Origin: Orientallactaga sibirica
Taxonomy: Eukaryota > Chordata > Mammalia > Rodentia > Dipodidae
Reading direction: 5' to 3'
DNA length: 64,000 nucleotides
Assembly: GCA_036365145.1 (NCBI GenBank)
Contig: JAEOAD010000001.1
Span: 100,971,501 to 101,035,500, forward strand
The notes beneath the pieces were generated by a model, which saw only the letters and a list, made by a program, of their open reading frames with translations, had not been told where the DNA came from and ran no database searches. A program made the translations under genes and the position numbers. Each line of letters opens with the position of its first letter. Position 1 is the first letter of the stretch. Below are positions 44,694 through 56,075 of this stretch, piece after piece.

Positions 44694-45373
44694 ATTAGTT
44701 ATCATTTCTCATTGCAACCACAAAAATACCTGATGGGAAGCACCTGAAGTGTGCAGGGTGTATTTTGGCTTATGGTTCAAGGGGAGATATCATTTGTGGT
44801 GGGAAAGGCATGCCATCAGGGGAACAAAGCAGCTTATCACACTCATAATCAGGAAGCAGAAAGGATGATGGCTGATGTTTATAAAGCTTCCTCATTTTTT
44901 ATTCAGTTGGGACCCCAGGCCATGGAATGGTGTCACCCATAGTGTGGTAGTTTGAATGTGAATGTATGATGCCCCCATAGCCTCAGGTATTTAAACTTCC
45001 TCCATAAGACTCCAGGAGCCTGCTGGAGGGGGCTTGTCATTGGGGCTGATTGGGTTCCAGGTCACCAGTATAAAGATCACAGTTTGAGCTTTGGCAGGGT
45101 TCATATTTGCTTGCTGCTTTTTGGTTTGCTGATTCCCCCTGATATCTGCTTACATGTATGGGAATAAGCAGCTTCTTCCACCATTGATGGAAGATCCCCT
45201 CGATCTATAAGCTTAAAATTAATGCCTTCTTCCCATAAACTGTGTGCTGATTATGACACATAGTTAAGATGAATCTTCCCACATCAATTAACCTAATGTA
45301 GAAACTTCCTCACAGAATACCCAGATATATATACCTCCTAAGTAATTCCAGATCTAATCATGTTGACAATTTA
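44694..45373 (-). mobile_element. Rodent LTR-like repeat interrupted by another LTR
   Basis: The left arm (44694-44942) runs from 'gtgtattagttatcatttct' to 'ggaatggtgtcacccatag'. The right arm (45264-45373) resumes with 'atgaatcttcccacatcaat', 'taacctaatgtagaaac' and ends 'atcatgttgacaattta'. The two arms are continuous apart from the inner LTR. Confidence 0.8.
44943..45258 (+). mobile_element. Nested solo LTR (MaLR-like) with perfect 5-bp target duplication
   Basis: TG...CA LTR: 'tgtggtagtttgaatgtgaa' at the start and 'ctgtgtgctgattatgaca' at the end. catag flanks both sides (44938-44942 and 45259-45263). 'cgatctataagcttaaaatt' is the polyadenylation-like region. It interrupts the older repeat at 44694-45373, so it is the younger of the two. 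Confidence 0.9.
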
Positions 45374-45469
45374 GAAGAACTGTCAAAGACAGCACCAAGT
45401 CACAGAAGCAAAGAAACTAGTAATAGATGGACCACTTGAAGCTGCTGATTGAAATCCAGGGTGACACAG

Positions 45470-45822
45470 TGTGGTAGTTTGAATATATGGTCCCCAATAT
45501 ATTCAGTGTTTTACTAGTTTATAGTTTGCATCTGCAGCCACCTTGTTGGAGGCAATGTCACTGGGTGGATCTTAAGGTTTGATGGTGGGTTTGAGATTCC
45601 ATTGTAAAGATATGCAAAGTGTGCCCAGTAGGAGTTCCTACAGTGTGCTGTGCTCTGTGGCTGGTGGCTTTTTTCTCTCTTGCCTGGTCCTGTAAGAGCA
45701 GGCTGCTTCTTCTGCTATTATAGAACTTCCCCTGAAACTGTAAGCTTCAATAAATATCCCTTCCTTCATAACTGTGCCTGGTCTGGAAGTTCATCTCAGC
45801 GAACCTGAAGCTGTCTGCTACA
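45470..45822 (+). mobile_element. 5' LTR of full-length MaLR element
   Basis: Starts 'tgtggtagtttgaatatatg', has 'cttcaataaatatccctt' and ends 'gctgtctgctaca'. Highly similar to the 3' LTR at 47049-47397. The 5-mer cacag precedes it. Confidence 0.9.
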
Positions 45823-47048
45823 GAAGTGGTACCAAGGAGTGTGGGGTGAGATGAACCTGACCATGTGTATGTTCATCTTTTGGAACCTTTGTTTTGGAAG
45901 AATGGGCATGGATTTGTTGCTTGCAACTGAAGATGCCTTCTGGAGTGGTAAGCCAAGTTTTATGGACTATTCTGATGACAGTTTGAGAATGCTAAGTGAG
46001 GACAGTAATGAACTTTGAGGCTTGGCTTATGAGCTTTCTAAGGGGAAGGAAAGACTGCTGAGGACTTTGTTGGAACTGGGATACTGGCCTAAGGGATGGC
46101 TGCATTCTACTACCCAGGCCCAGAAAGTTTGATCAAGGTTAAATTTGTAATGGACTTATGTGCTTGGCTAAAGATATCGGACTGAGAGACATAAGATTTT
46201 AATTTGGAAAACCTCAAGCAAGTTAAAATTAGAGGCACTGAGACTGGTTTTAGGTTACTGGAGCTGCTATTGTAAAACACATTAGCAATCTTAAGGAAGG
46301 TGGAAGGAAGGTGGCCCAACTGTTTACATTAAAACAATGGAGAGAATGCCTGAGGAAAGACTGTTAGAAATGCAAACTCTTTTCAAAAGAGTTGACTAGA
46401 GAAGCAACCTGCTTTTCAAAGCTATGATTTATTTTGTCCCTGGATTAAGAATATGGCTGTGTCCTGCACACCTGGTATTAGTTTTGGAAGCATGAAAAAT
46501 GCATGGAGTGGTCATGAATTGCACACAGTTCCAGGAGCCGCTGCTGAGATGTGGAATGAGGTAGGGAGTGAGGCCGTTACAGGCTGGAAGAGCCTTTGGA
46601 AGATGGACCGTGGTTTGGATGGAGACCTGAAGATGTTTTGGGTATACCAGGACTATGCAAGGGCTACCATGGAGTTCAATGTTAGCCTGGGATGGAAGTT
46701 TTCCCTGGCTATTCTGCCCAGCTGGAGGGGTGGTATTGGAAAACCTGGAGACTGTCACTCTCAGGTTATATTGAACTTGAACTGCAGAAGTTTGATGATT
46801 GCTGATGGTGGCTGAGTTTGCATTGTTCTAGTCTCTCCTTGCTATGCCTTATACCAGTTAAAAATGTTTACTCTGTGCCTTTATGTGTTGAAAGTATTTA
46901 ACTTGTTTGATTTTACAGGACTCACTATCTTAAGTTGGTCAAGACTGAAAGAACCTTTGAAATTGGACTGAGTCTAATTTACAATGTGTGATAATTATAC
47001 ATCTATTGGGGGCCAGGGAATAAATTTATTGGGGTCAAGGGATGAAAT
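45823..47048 (+). pseudogene. MaLR internal region
   Basis: Begins just after the LTR with 'gaagtggtaccaaggagtgt', a MaLR-typical start, and ends in a purine-rich stretch 'gtcaagggatgaaa' before the 3' LTR. The largest frame (46453-46815, 120 codons) has no recognised enzyme motif; MaLR internals are short and lack pol. A related inverted copy lies at 48253-49110. Confidence 0.85.
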
Positions 47049-47397
47049 GTAGTAGTTTGAATATATGTCCCCCAATATATTCAGTGTTTTATTAGTTTAT
47101 AGTTTGCATCTGCAGCCACCTTGCTGGAGGCAATGTCATTGGGCGGATCTTAAGGTGTAGTGGTGGGTTTGAGATTCCATTGTAAAGATATGCAAAGTGT
47201 ACCCAGTAGGAGTTCCTGAAGTGTGCTGTGTTGTGTGGCTGGTGGCTTGTTTTCTCTTGCCTGGTCCTGTAAGAGCAGGCCACTTCTCCTTCCATTATAG
47301 AACTTCCCTGAACCTGAAGCTCCAATAAATATCCCTTCCTCCATAACTGTGCCTGGTCTGGAAGTTCATCTCAGCAAACATGAAGCTGTCTGCTACA
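47049..47397 (+). mobile_element. 3' LTR of full-length MaLR element
   Basis: Starts 'tgtagtagtttgaatatatg', ends 'gctgtctgctaca'. Followed by catag, against cacag before the 5' LTR: one mismatch in the expected 5-bp duplication. Confidence 0.9.
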
Positions 47398-47614
47398 CAT
47401 AGCCTTTCAAAGATCCTGACAGCTCTTCCAAACACAGTGTTTATATTAAAAATGGGTATATTCTTTAGAGATTGTGGAAATGATTCAATTAATCTCTAAA
47501 AGTTTCTCCTCGTGGCTTATATACTTGGTTTTATATAAAATAATTAAAACTTTCTCCAAGTAGATGCAGTTCTCTTCAGACAAAATGATCTAAATCATGA
47601 TTTACTCTTTAATG
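47398..47614. other. No gene seen
   Basis: Unique AT-rich stretch; the following 11 bp are the L1 target site. Confidence 0.4.
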
Positions 47615-47625
47615 TTCAGGAAATG

Positions 47626-47701
47626 TGGTGGGTGGGAGGGGATTATGTAATGATATTTTGTCTATATATAAGGAGGTTGTCAATAAAAAGTTTCTAAAAC
47701 A
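47626..47701 (+). mobile_element. Minimal LINE-1 type 2 insertion (about 75 bp)
   Basis: A G-rich 'ggtgggtgggaggggatt', then 'aggaggttgtcaataaaaag' is only the last part of the type 2 3' UTR. Flanked by the 11-mer ttcaggaaatg (47615-47625 and 47702-47712), so this tiny piece is a complete insertion event. Confidence 0.85.
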
Positions 47702-47712
47702 TTCAGGAAATG

Positions 47713-48204
47713 GGTGCATTTCTATGGAAATGATAACTGTATAACATCAATAATTTAATAATTTCTACACATTTTTCCTATCACACAATGAAAATTCTTA
47801 CATCTTCATTTAAATAGTATGTGTCATAATCCATCTAATTTGTAAAAAAAAAAAGGTTTAATTTTCCTCAGTATTCTTTTGATACAAGTTATATTATACC
47901 CCAAATAATCTTTCTCTTGTACATCAAAACCAGTTTTCCTTTAGAGCTTTGATTCTGAAGATGATGCATAGGCTGCTTTAGAAGAAGAGCATGAGTCTCT
48001 AACTTAAACTGAAAAAAACAGACTAAAATTTATGATGTAGAGGCTCTCAGCATTCAGTTTGAAGTCCACTATTTATAATTTTGTTGAGACAAAAGATCTT
48101 TAAAATGGCATTATCTAGAATTCAGGAAAATATCTAATGTGTATTGACAGGGCTATATTTTTCTAAATGAGCAAAAAATGAAAGGCAGGTAAGGAATAGA
48201 AAGG
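47713..48204. other. No gene seen
   Basis: AT-rich unique sequence between two MaLR elements. Confidence 0.4.
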
Positions 48205-49110
48205 GAGTATAAATACTGAATATACTGGGGGCCATCTATTCAAACTACCACATTTTTCCACTGGCCCCCAATAGATTCATAACCATCACATATTGTAAAT
48301 TGTATTCAGTCCAGTTTCAAAGGTCCCCACAGTCTTTACCAGCTTAAGATAGTTCTAAAGTCCCAAGTCTCATCTGAGATTTAAGATTGTCTCTTAGCTA
48401 TGAGTCCTGTAAAATCAAACAAGTTAAATACTGTCAAAATATAAAGGCACAGAGTAAACATTGTCAACTGGTATAAGTGATAGCAAGGAGAGAGTAGAAG
48501 AATGCAATCATCAAACTTCTGAAGTTCAAGTTCAATATAACCAGACACTGACAGTCTCCAGGTTTTCCAATTCCACCCCTCTAGCTGGGCAGAGTAGCCA
48601 GGGAAAACTTCCATCCCAGGCCAACAGTGCATTCCATGGTAGCCCTTGCACAGTCCTGGTATATCCAAAACATCTTCAGGTCTCCATGCAAACCATGGTC
48701 CATCTTCCAAAGGCTCCTCAGCCTATCAGGACATCACATCCTGCTTCATGCTGCATCTCAGCAGCAGTGCTGTGAACCATATGCAATTCATGACAATTCC
48801 ATGCATTTTTCATACTTCCAAAACTAATACCAGGTATGCAGGATACAGCCATATTCTTAATTCAGGGACGAAATAAACCATAACCTTGAAAAACCAGTTC
48901 CTTCTCCAGTTAACCCTTTCCAAAAGAGTTTGAATTTCTATCATAGTCTTTCCTCAGGCATCCATTCCATTATTTTACTGTAAAGCAGTCTGGCCATATT
49001 CCTTAAGATTTCTAGTGTGTTTCCCAATGACTGTGCTTAGTTTGAGACCATTCAGGACAAGGACCTAAGTAGCTGGATCTTCTATCATATCTTAAACAAA
49101 GATTCATTCC
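48205..49110 (-). mobile_element. MaLR element, inverted relative to 45470-47397
   Basis: 48205-48252 is a truncated 3' LTR start (reverse of 'tgtggtagtttgaatagatg'). 48253-49110 is internal sequence matching the reverse complement of about 46300-47040. No second LTR. The 109-codon minus frame (48381-48710) corresponds to the one at 46453-46815 in part. Confidence 0.8.
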
Positions 49111-49344
49111 AAATTTATGTTTGATCAGTTCTAGAACCAAGATACCCTATTACTTTCATAATGACAACATTTGGGAATAAAGGGGAAAGCAAGGACACAA
49201 GCATTTATATCATAATTGATAAGACTAAAACATATACCAGTCTGGTTCATAAGTGTGTGATATACAAGTTTGTTTGAAGTTCATTAGATACACATTCTAT
49301 GGAATTTCAAGGTATATCTCAAGAAACCTCACCACCACCCTATA

Positions 49345-49415
49345 GGTTAGGGAGTATTATCACTCCATGTTAAAGATGAAGTCACCAATTCTTACCCAGG
49401 TTAGGTAATTTATAA
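49345..49415 (-). repeat. MIR-like fragment
   Basis: 'gggagtattatcactccatg', 'ttaaagatgaagtcacc' and 'ccaggttaggtaattta' match the reverse of MIR's conserved core. Confidence 0.5.
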
Positions 49416-49435
49416 AATACCTATGTTTAAAAGAA

Positions 49436-51775
49436 TTTCTATTTATTTAGTTTTTTATTGACAACTTCCATAATTATAGACAATAACCCATAGTAATTCC
49501 ATTCCTTCCCCCACTTTCCCCTTTGCAACTCCATTCTTCATCATACCCCTTACTCCTCTCACTTAGTCTCTCTTTGATTTTGATGTCATCATTTTCCTCC
49601 TGATTACAATGGTCTCATGTGGAAAGTGTCAGGTACTGTGAGGTCATGGATATCCAGGCCATTTTGTGTCTGGAGGAGCATATTTTAAAGAGTCCTACCC
49701 TTCCTTTGGCCCTTAACTTCTTTTTGCCAGCTCTTCCACAATGGACCCTGAGAATTGGAAGTTGTGATAGAGATGTATAAGTGCTGAACACTCTTCTATC
49801 ACTTCTTCTGAGCACCATGGTGCCTTCTAAGTCATACCAAGGTCACTGCTATCTGAAAATAGAAGGTTCTCTAACCAAAAGTGAGAGTAGCATTAATATA
49901 TGGTTATGAACATTAAGAGAAGGGCTTACCAGGCAGTTTGGTGAGTATAGTATATACATTTATCCAGATACCAGCAGACATTACACCCCTAGGGCTCATG
50001 ATTATCCCTGTTGTAGGTTTTCAGTATCAGGCATGTGTTCCCTCCCATGGAGCAGGCCTCCAGTCCAATTAGAGAATGGTTGGTTTCCCCCATAACAGAC
50101 ATGCTACTATTGTACCCATTGGATTATTTGGCCTGGCTGGCCTAATGTAAGGCATGCAGTGTTGTGTATCTGCACTGGTAATTTCTTTCTCTCCCATGGA
50201 ACTACATGCAGCATAGCCTTTTCCAGCTTCTGGTCAGCTGGTCTACATGGAGATTTTCAGCTCAGGTCCAGCAGTATTTTTCAGTGACCTTGCAGTCCAA
50301 GTATGTGGAGCCTTTAGTGATAGGATATTACCATCTATTCCTGGTAGAAAACCAAGACCCTTTGGAATGACCTGTAATGTTTGGGGGCCATTGGGGACCC
50401 CCCTGGCCAACAACTCACTGAAAGGTATCTCATCCCTGGCACTGAAAAATTTTCCAGTAACAATATATGGCTTCTGGGTGATCTATCTTCCAATAAAGTA
50501 GGTTTCATAGCCTCTTAGATTTTAATTAGCCCTTCCCCTACCTTTCCTTTACTCAGTCTCTTCCCCGACCTCACTTATGTCTTTCTACCCCCACTAAGCT
50601 GTTCTTCTAATTACATATATACAACAACATTCTATTAAGTCCCCCTCCCTCCCTTTCTTTTCCCTTTATGTTGCTTTCTAGCTTACTGGTGTCTGCTACT
50701 GAACTTTACTCCAACTCACATAGAATTCCAATCATTTGTAGTTAGGATCCACATATGAGAGAGAACATGTGATGTTTCACTTTCTGAGCCTGGGTTATCT
50801 CACTTAGTGTAATCCTTTCCAGATCTATCCATTTTACTGAAAATTTCATAATTTCATTTTTCTTTACTGCTGAGTAGAATTTGATTGTATAAATGTGCCA
50901 CATCTAAATTATCCACTCATCAGTTGAGGAACATCTAGGCTGGTTCCACTTCTTAGCTACTGTGAATAGAGAGGCAGTAAACATGGTTGAGAAAGTATCT
51001 TCAAGATAGTGAAATGAGTCCTTAGGTTATATGCCTAGGAATTATATAGCTTGGTCATAAGGTAAGTCAAATTTAGCTGTCTCAGGAATCTCCACACTGA
51101 TTTCCACAATGGGTGGGCCAGATTGACATCCTCACCAGAATTTATTGTCATTTGTTTTCATGATGGTAGTCAATCTGAGAGGACTGAGATGGAATCTCAA
51201 TGTAGTTTTAATTTTCATTTCTCTGATGGCTAGATGTTTATATTTCATATGCATTACTTCTTTTGAGAACTCTATTTAGTTTCATAGCCCATTTTTAATT
51301 GGGTTGTTTGACTTCTTATTATTTAATTTTTTGAGTTCTTTGTAAATCCTGGATATTAATCCTCTGTCAGATGTATATCTGGAAAAGATTATCTCCCATT
51401 CTGTAGGTTATCTATTTGCTCTCTTCACAGTGTCCTTTGATGTATAAAAGCTTTGTAATTTCCTGAGGTCCCAGAGATTGATCAATGGTTTTATTTCCTC
51501 AGCTAATGGATATATATTTAGAAAGTCTTTGCCTACACCAATATGTTGAAGGGTTTTCCCCTACTTTTTTTCTCTAGCATTTTCAGATCTGATATTAAGT
51601 TTCAGATCTGATATTAAGATCTTTGATCCATTTGGATTTAATTCTTGCCCATGGAAAGAAATAATGATCTATTGTCATCCTTCTACAGATACATATCCAG
51701 TTTTACCAGCACCATTTGCTGAAGATGCTGTCTTTTCTCCGATGAGTATTTTTGGCATTTTTGTTGAAGATCAGG
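49436..51775 (-). mobile_element. LINE-1 type 2, 5'-truncated
   Basis: Minus-strand end 'ggaagttgtcaataaaaaac'; 3' UTR 49436-50690; ORF2 C-terminal region 50690-51775 with many stops. A perfect 19-bp tandem duplication (tttcagatctgatattaag) lies at 51581-51618. Truncated near 51775, next to an L1 of opposite orientation. Confidence 0.85.
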
Positions 51776-52269
51776 GACTGACTGGTCCCAGGCTGACTTG
51801 GATCCCACTTTAGACTAGAAATCTCAACCTCCTGGTTGACAGGATTAAGGGTATGGAGAAACACAAACACTTAGGGGCTTTGACTTTACTAGATTATCTG
51901 TTTAGTTTAATCTCCAAGCTTGTATAAATACTCTGTGTGGTTTTGATTGAATGTCTGTATTACTCAGTTGAATTTTAGAATTTCCCAGTAATTTTCTTCA
52001 CCCAGTCAACTACAATATTTTAATAACAGGCAAATTCAACACCTAGGGTCATTTCTGCTGTTTCTCTTGGAGTAGAAAAGCTACAACTGGCACCTTAAAT
52101 TCCTACACTGAAGATATAAATGTCAGATTTACACAGCTAAGAACACTGCAGATAATTAGAATATCCAAGCATCAAATTAACTCAAGATACAAAAATCTTT
52201 ACATTATAATAAAAGAAACACAAAAAGTCAAGACAGTACAATCCCCTCAAAAAGTATAAATCCACAAAA

Positions 52270-53160
52270 ATGACCTCCAGTGAGACTGCTTTAGATGAAA
52301 TGCCTGACAAAGATTTCAAAAAATAAAAATGATTACATCTATGTACAAATAAATCAAAGAAGAAATCAAAGGAATCAATGAAGAAAACCAACTCCTGAAG
52401 GAATCTCAAGAGAATACAGGAAACCAACTTAATGAAATAAGTATGTCAATATAAAACATGATTAAGGAAATAGAAATAATGAAAAAATATCAATCAGAAA
52501 TAGTAGATAAAAAACCAAGTAAGTCAAGTAGAAAACTCAGTAGGAAGTCTCACCAGTAGAATGGATCAAGGAGAGGACAGAATATCAAAACTAGAAGACT
52601 AGGCATCAGATTTAATATGGTCCACCACACAGAAATACAAACTTATATGAAGGCATGAATGGGAATTTCAAGACATTCAGGACACTATGAAGAGATCAAA
52701 CAGAAGAATTCAGGGCATAGTAGAAGGAGAAGAAATTCACTCCAAAGATATAACAGGTATTTTCAACAAAATCATAGAAGAAAACTTCCCCCAATTATGG
52801 GAAGTGATGACAATACAGATATAGGAACCCTATAGAACATCAAACAGACAAAACCAGGAAAGAAACTCTCACTGTCATATTATAATTAAACTTTAAAACA
52901 CACAAACCAAAGAAAATATATCAGAAGCAGTTAGAGAGAAAAATCAAGACACATACAAAGGCAAGCCCATCAGGATAACAGCAGATTACTCAACACAAAC
53001 TTTAAAAGTCAGAAGGCCCTGGAATGATATATTCCAAGTTCTGAAAGATAACAACTGTCATCCAAGATTACTATATCCTGCAAAGCTATCCATTCAAATA
53101 GATGGAGAAATAAGGACATTCCACAAAAAAAAAGCAGGCTAAAGGAATATATTGAGACCA
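52270..53160 (+). pseudogene. LINE-1 ORF1 remnant
   Basis: ORF1 encodes the RNA-binding chaperone of L1. The central and C-terminal domains are recognisable in translation: 'EAVREKNQ', 'YKGKPIRITADYSTQTLK' and 'PRLLYPAKLSIQIDGEIRTF' (around 52925-53120). Stops interrupt the N-terminal coiled-coil half and the region before the RRM. Not functional. Confidence 0.8.
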
Positions 53161-53311
53161 AACCAGCTCTACAGAAAATACTTGAAAGGATCCTCCATGC
53201 TGAAGAGAAAGAAAAGCACACACATAAGGAACCTGGAACAAACAAGCCATACTCAAATACTAGTTAATACAAAGAGCAAAGGTAAAACTGGAGAACTACA
53301 AAACAAGAAAA

Positions 53312-53690
53312 ATGGCAAAAATAAATACACAACTTTCAATAATTACTCTTAATATCAACAGCCTCAACCAAAAGACACATGTTTACAGATTGGGTTAAAA
53401 AGCACAATCCTTCCATTTTTTGCCTCCAAGAAATTCACCTTTCCACAAAAGATGGACACTCTCTTAGAATGAAAAATTGCAAAATGGTGTTTCAAGCAAA
53501 TGGGCCTAGAAAAGAAGCAGGGGTCGCTATCCTAATATCTGACCAGGTAGACTTCAGACCAACATTAGTTAGGAAAAATAAGGGAGGTCACTTTATATTG
53601 ATTAAAGGAACACTCCAATAGGAGAACATTAAAATCCTAAGCATGCACCTAACATTAGGACTCCTAATTTCATCAAGTAAACACTATTAG
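53312..53690 (+). pseudogene. LINE-1 ORF2 endonuclease-domain remnant
   Basis: The start 'MAKINTQLSIITLNINSLN' (53312 on) includes the conserved Asn of the APE-type endonuclease. The frame then shifts and continues at 53379 with 'NPSIFCLQEIHLSTKD' (conserved Glu) and 'EAGVAILISDQVDF'. The His/Asp residues further on are lost in frame breaks. The endonuclease nicks target DNA in working L1s; this one cannot. Confidence 0.85.
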
Positions 53691-54638
53691 AAGTAAGGTC
53701 ACAAACACAGCAAATCTCATCAATTGACAGGTCATCCTGGGAAAAAATAGAGATGCATCTGTATTAAATGAGGTCATTAAACAAAGGGACCTAACAGTTA
53801 TCTGTACAACATTCCACCCAAATAATGCAGAATACACATTCGTTTTAGCAGCATATAGAACATTCTCGAAAATAGACCATATATTAGGACACAAAGCAAA
53901 TCTTAACAAATACAAGAAAATTGAAATAAGTCCTTGCACCATGTCTGATCATAATGGGATCAAACCACAAATTAATAGCATTTACAAACTCATGGAAACT
54001 AAGCAATAAACTAGTAAATTATGAATGAGTCAATGATGAAATCAAGAAGGAAATCAAAAAATTCATAGAATCAATTGATAATGAGAACACAGCATACCAA
54101 AACCTCTGTAACAGAATGAAGGCAGTCCTGATAGGGAAATTCATAGTTTAAGTGTCTATATTAAGAAATTAGAAAGGTCACAAGTAACCAACTTAATGCT
54201 TCACCTTAAGGCCTTGGAAAAAGAAGAATAAGGCAAATCAAAAATCAGTAGATGGGAAGAAATAATAAAGATTAGGGCATAAATTAATGAAATAGAAATA
54301 AACAAAAAAAAAAAATTCAAAGACTCAATGAAACAAAGAGTTGTTACTTTGAAAGGATAAACAAGATTGGTAAACCCTTAGCAAGTTTGACCAAAAGAAA
54401 GAGAGAAGAGACACAAATTAATAAAATTAGAGATGAAAAAGGCACCAACACAACAGATACAGAGAAATTCAAAAAAATCATAAGGACATACAATAAGAAC
54501 ATATACTCCCCTAAGTTTGAAAATCGAAAATAAATGAATAATTTTGTTGATTTATATGATCTACTAAAATTCAATCAAGATAAGATTAACCACTTAAATA
54601 GATCTATAACAAGTATGGAGATTCAAGAGGAAAAATAA

Positions 54639-54746
<108 letters not shown>

Positions 54747-54774
54747 GAAATATATATATGAAAATCTCTCAACT

Positions 54775-54985
54775 GGGCTGCAGAGATGGCTTAGCAGTTA
54801 AGATGCTACCATGCAAAGCCAAAGAACTTAAGTTTGATTCCCCAGGACCCAAGTAAGCCAGATGCACAAGGTGACATATGAGTCTGGAGTTCATTTCCAG
54901 TGGCTGGAGGCCCTGGTGCACCTATTCTCTCTATATCTGCCTCTCTGTGCTTCTTCCTCTCCCTCTCAACTTAATAAAAAAAAAA
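54775..54985 (+). repeat. tRNA-derived SINE inserted in L1 ORF2
   Basis: 'tgggctgcagagatggctta' head, 'gtttgattccccaggaccc', TC stretch and A-rich tail. It separates the microsatellite from the reverse transcriptase part. Confidence 0.9.
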
Positions 54986-54989
54986 TTAA

Positions 54990-55796
54990 ATCTCCCTACT
55001 AAAATAAGCCCAGGCTCAGATGGATTCACTGGTGAATTTTGCCAGACCTTCATGGAAGAACTAACACCAATGCTTCTCAAACTTTTCCATGAAATAGAAA
55101 AGGATAGAAGCCTACCAAACTCCTTCTACAAAGCCACCATCACCCTGATACCAAAACCAGACAAAGATACAAAAAGAAGAAAATTACAGACCAATGAACA
55201 TAGATGCAAAAATTCTCAACAAAATAATGGCAAAAAGAATACAAGAATATATCAGAAAGATCACTCTCCCCAACCAAGTAGGCTTTATCCCAGAGATTCA
55301 GGGATGATTCAACATACACAAATCCATAAATATAATACATTATATAAATGGACTGAAGGACAAAAATCACGTGATCATCTCATTAGATGCAGAAAAAGCA
55401 TTTGACAAAATCCAAATTCCCTTCATGACAAAAAGCCTAAAGAAACTGGGAATAGAAGGAATATATCTCAACATAATAAAGGCTATTTATGTCAAACCTG
55501 CAGCCAACATAATACTAAATGGAGAAAAACTTGAAGCTTTTCCACTAAAATCAGGAACAAGAAAAAGGTGTCAGCTGTCCCCATTAATATTTAATATGGT
55601 ACTGGAAGTCTTAGCTATAGCAATAAGGCAAGAGACACACATAAAAGGGATACAAATTGGAAAGGAAGAGGTCAAGTTATCATTATTTGAAGATAATATA
55701 AATCTATACATAAAGGACCCTAAAGACCCTACCAGAATACTGTTAAAGCTGATAAACACTTACATCAATGAAGCAGGATACAAAATAAACACATAG
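54990..55796 (+). pseudogene. LINE-1 ORF2 reverse-transcriptase remnant
   Basis: The first part reads '[20 protein letters not shown]' and '[10 protein letters not shown]' before a frameshift near 55170. The frame 55371-55796 resumes with '[12 protein letters not shown]' (first catalytic Asp kept) and '[20 protein letters not shown]'. The catalytic FADD box reads FEDN (55686-55697): the second Asp is Asn and the Ala is Glu. The enzyme would be inactive even without the frameshifts. Confidence 0.9.
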
Positions 55797-55887
55797 AAAT
55801 CAGTAGCCTTCCTACATGCTAACAACAAACACACAGGCGATAAAATCAGAGAATCATTCCCATTCACAATTGCATCAATAAATAAAT

Positions 55888-56030
55888 AAATATGGTGGTG
55901 ACACCTTTAACCCCAGTACTTTGGAGGCAGAGGCAGGAGAATCACAGTGAGTTTGAGGCCACCCTGAAACTACATAGTGAATTCCAGGTCAGGCTGGGCT
56001 AGAGTGAGACGCTATCTCAAAATACAAAAA

Positions 56031-56073
<43 letters not shown>

Positions 56074-56075
56074 AC
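55888..56075 (+). repeat. B1 SINE inserted in L1 ORF2
   Basis: 'tatggtggtgacacctttaa', 'ggcagaggcaggagaatcac', 'gaattccaggtcaggctggg' and an AAAT tail of a dozen units. It interrupts the ORF2 text, which resumes near 56080. Confidence 0.9.

Noticed and set aside
51775..51790. Junction of minus-strand and plus-strand L1 as a third 5' inversion
   Set aside because: The left copy is type 2 and the right one has a type 1 3' UTR and its own ORF1, so these are two elements rather than one inverted insertion.
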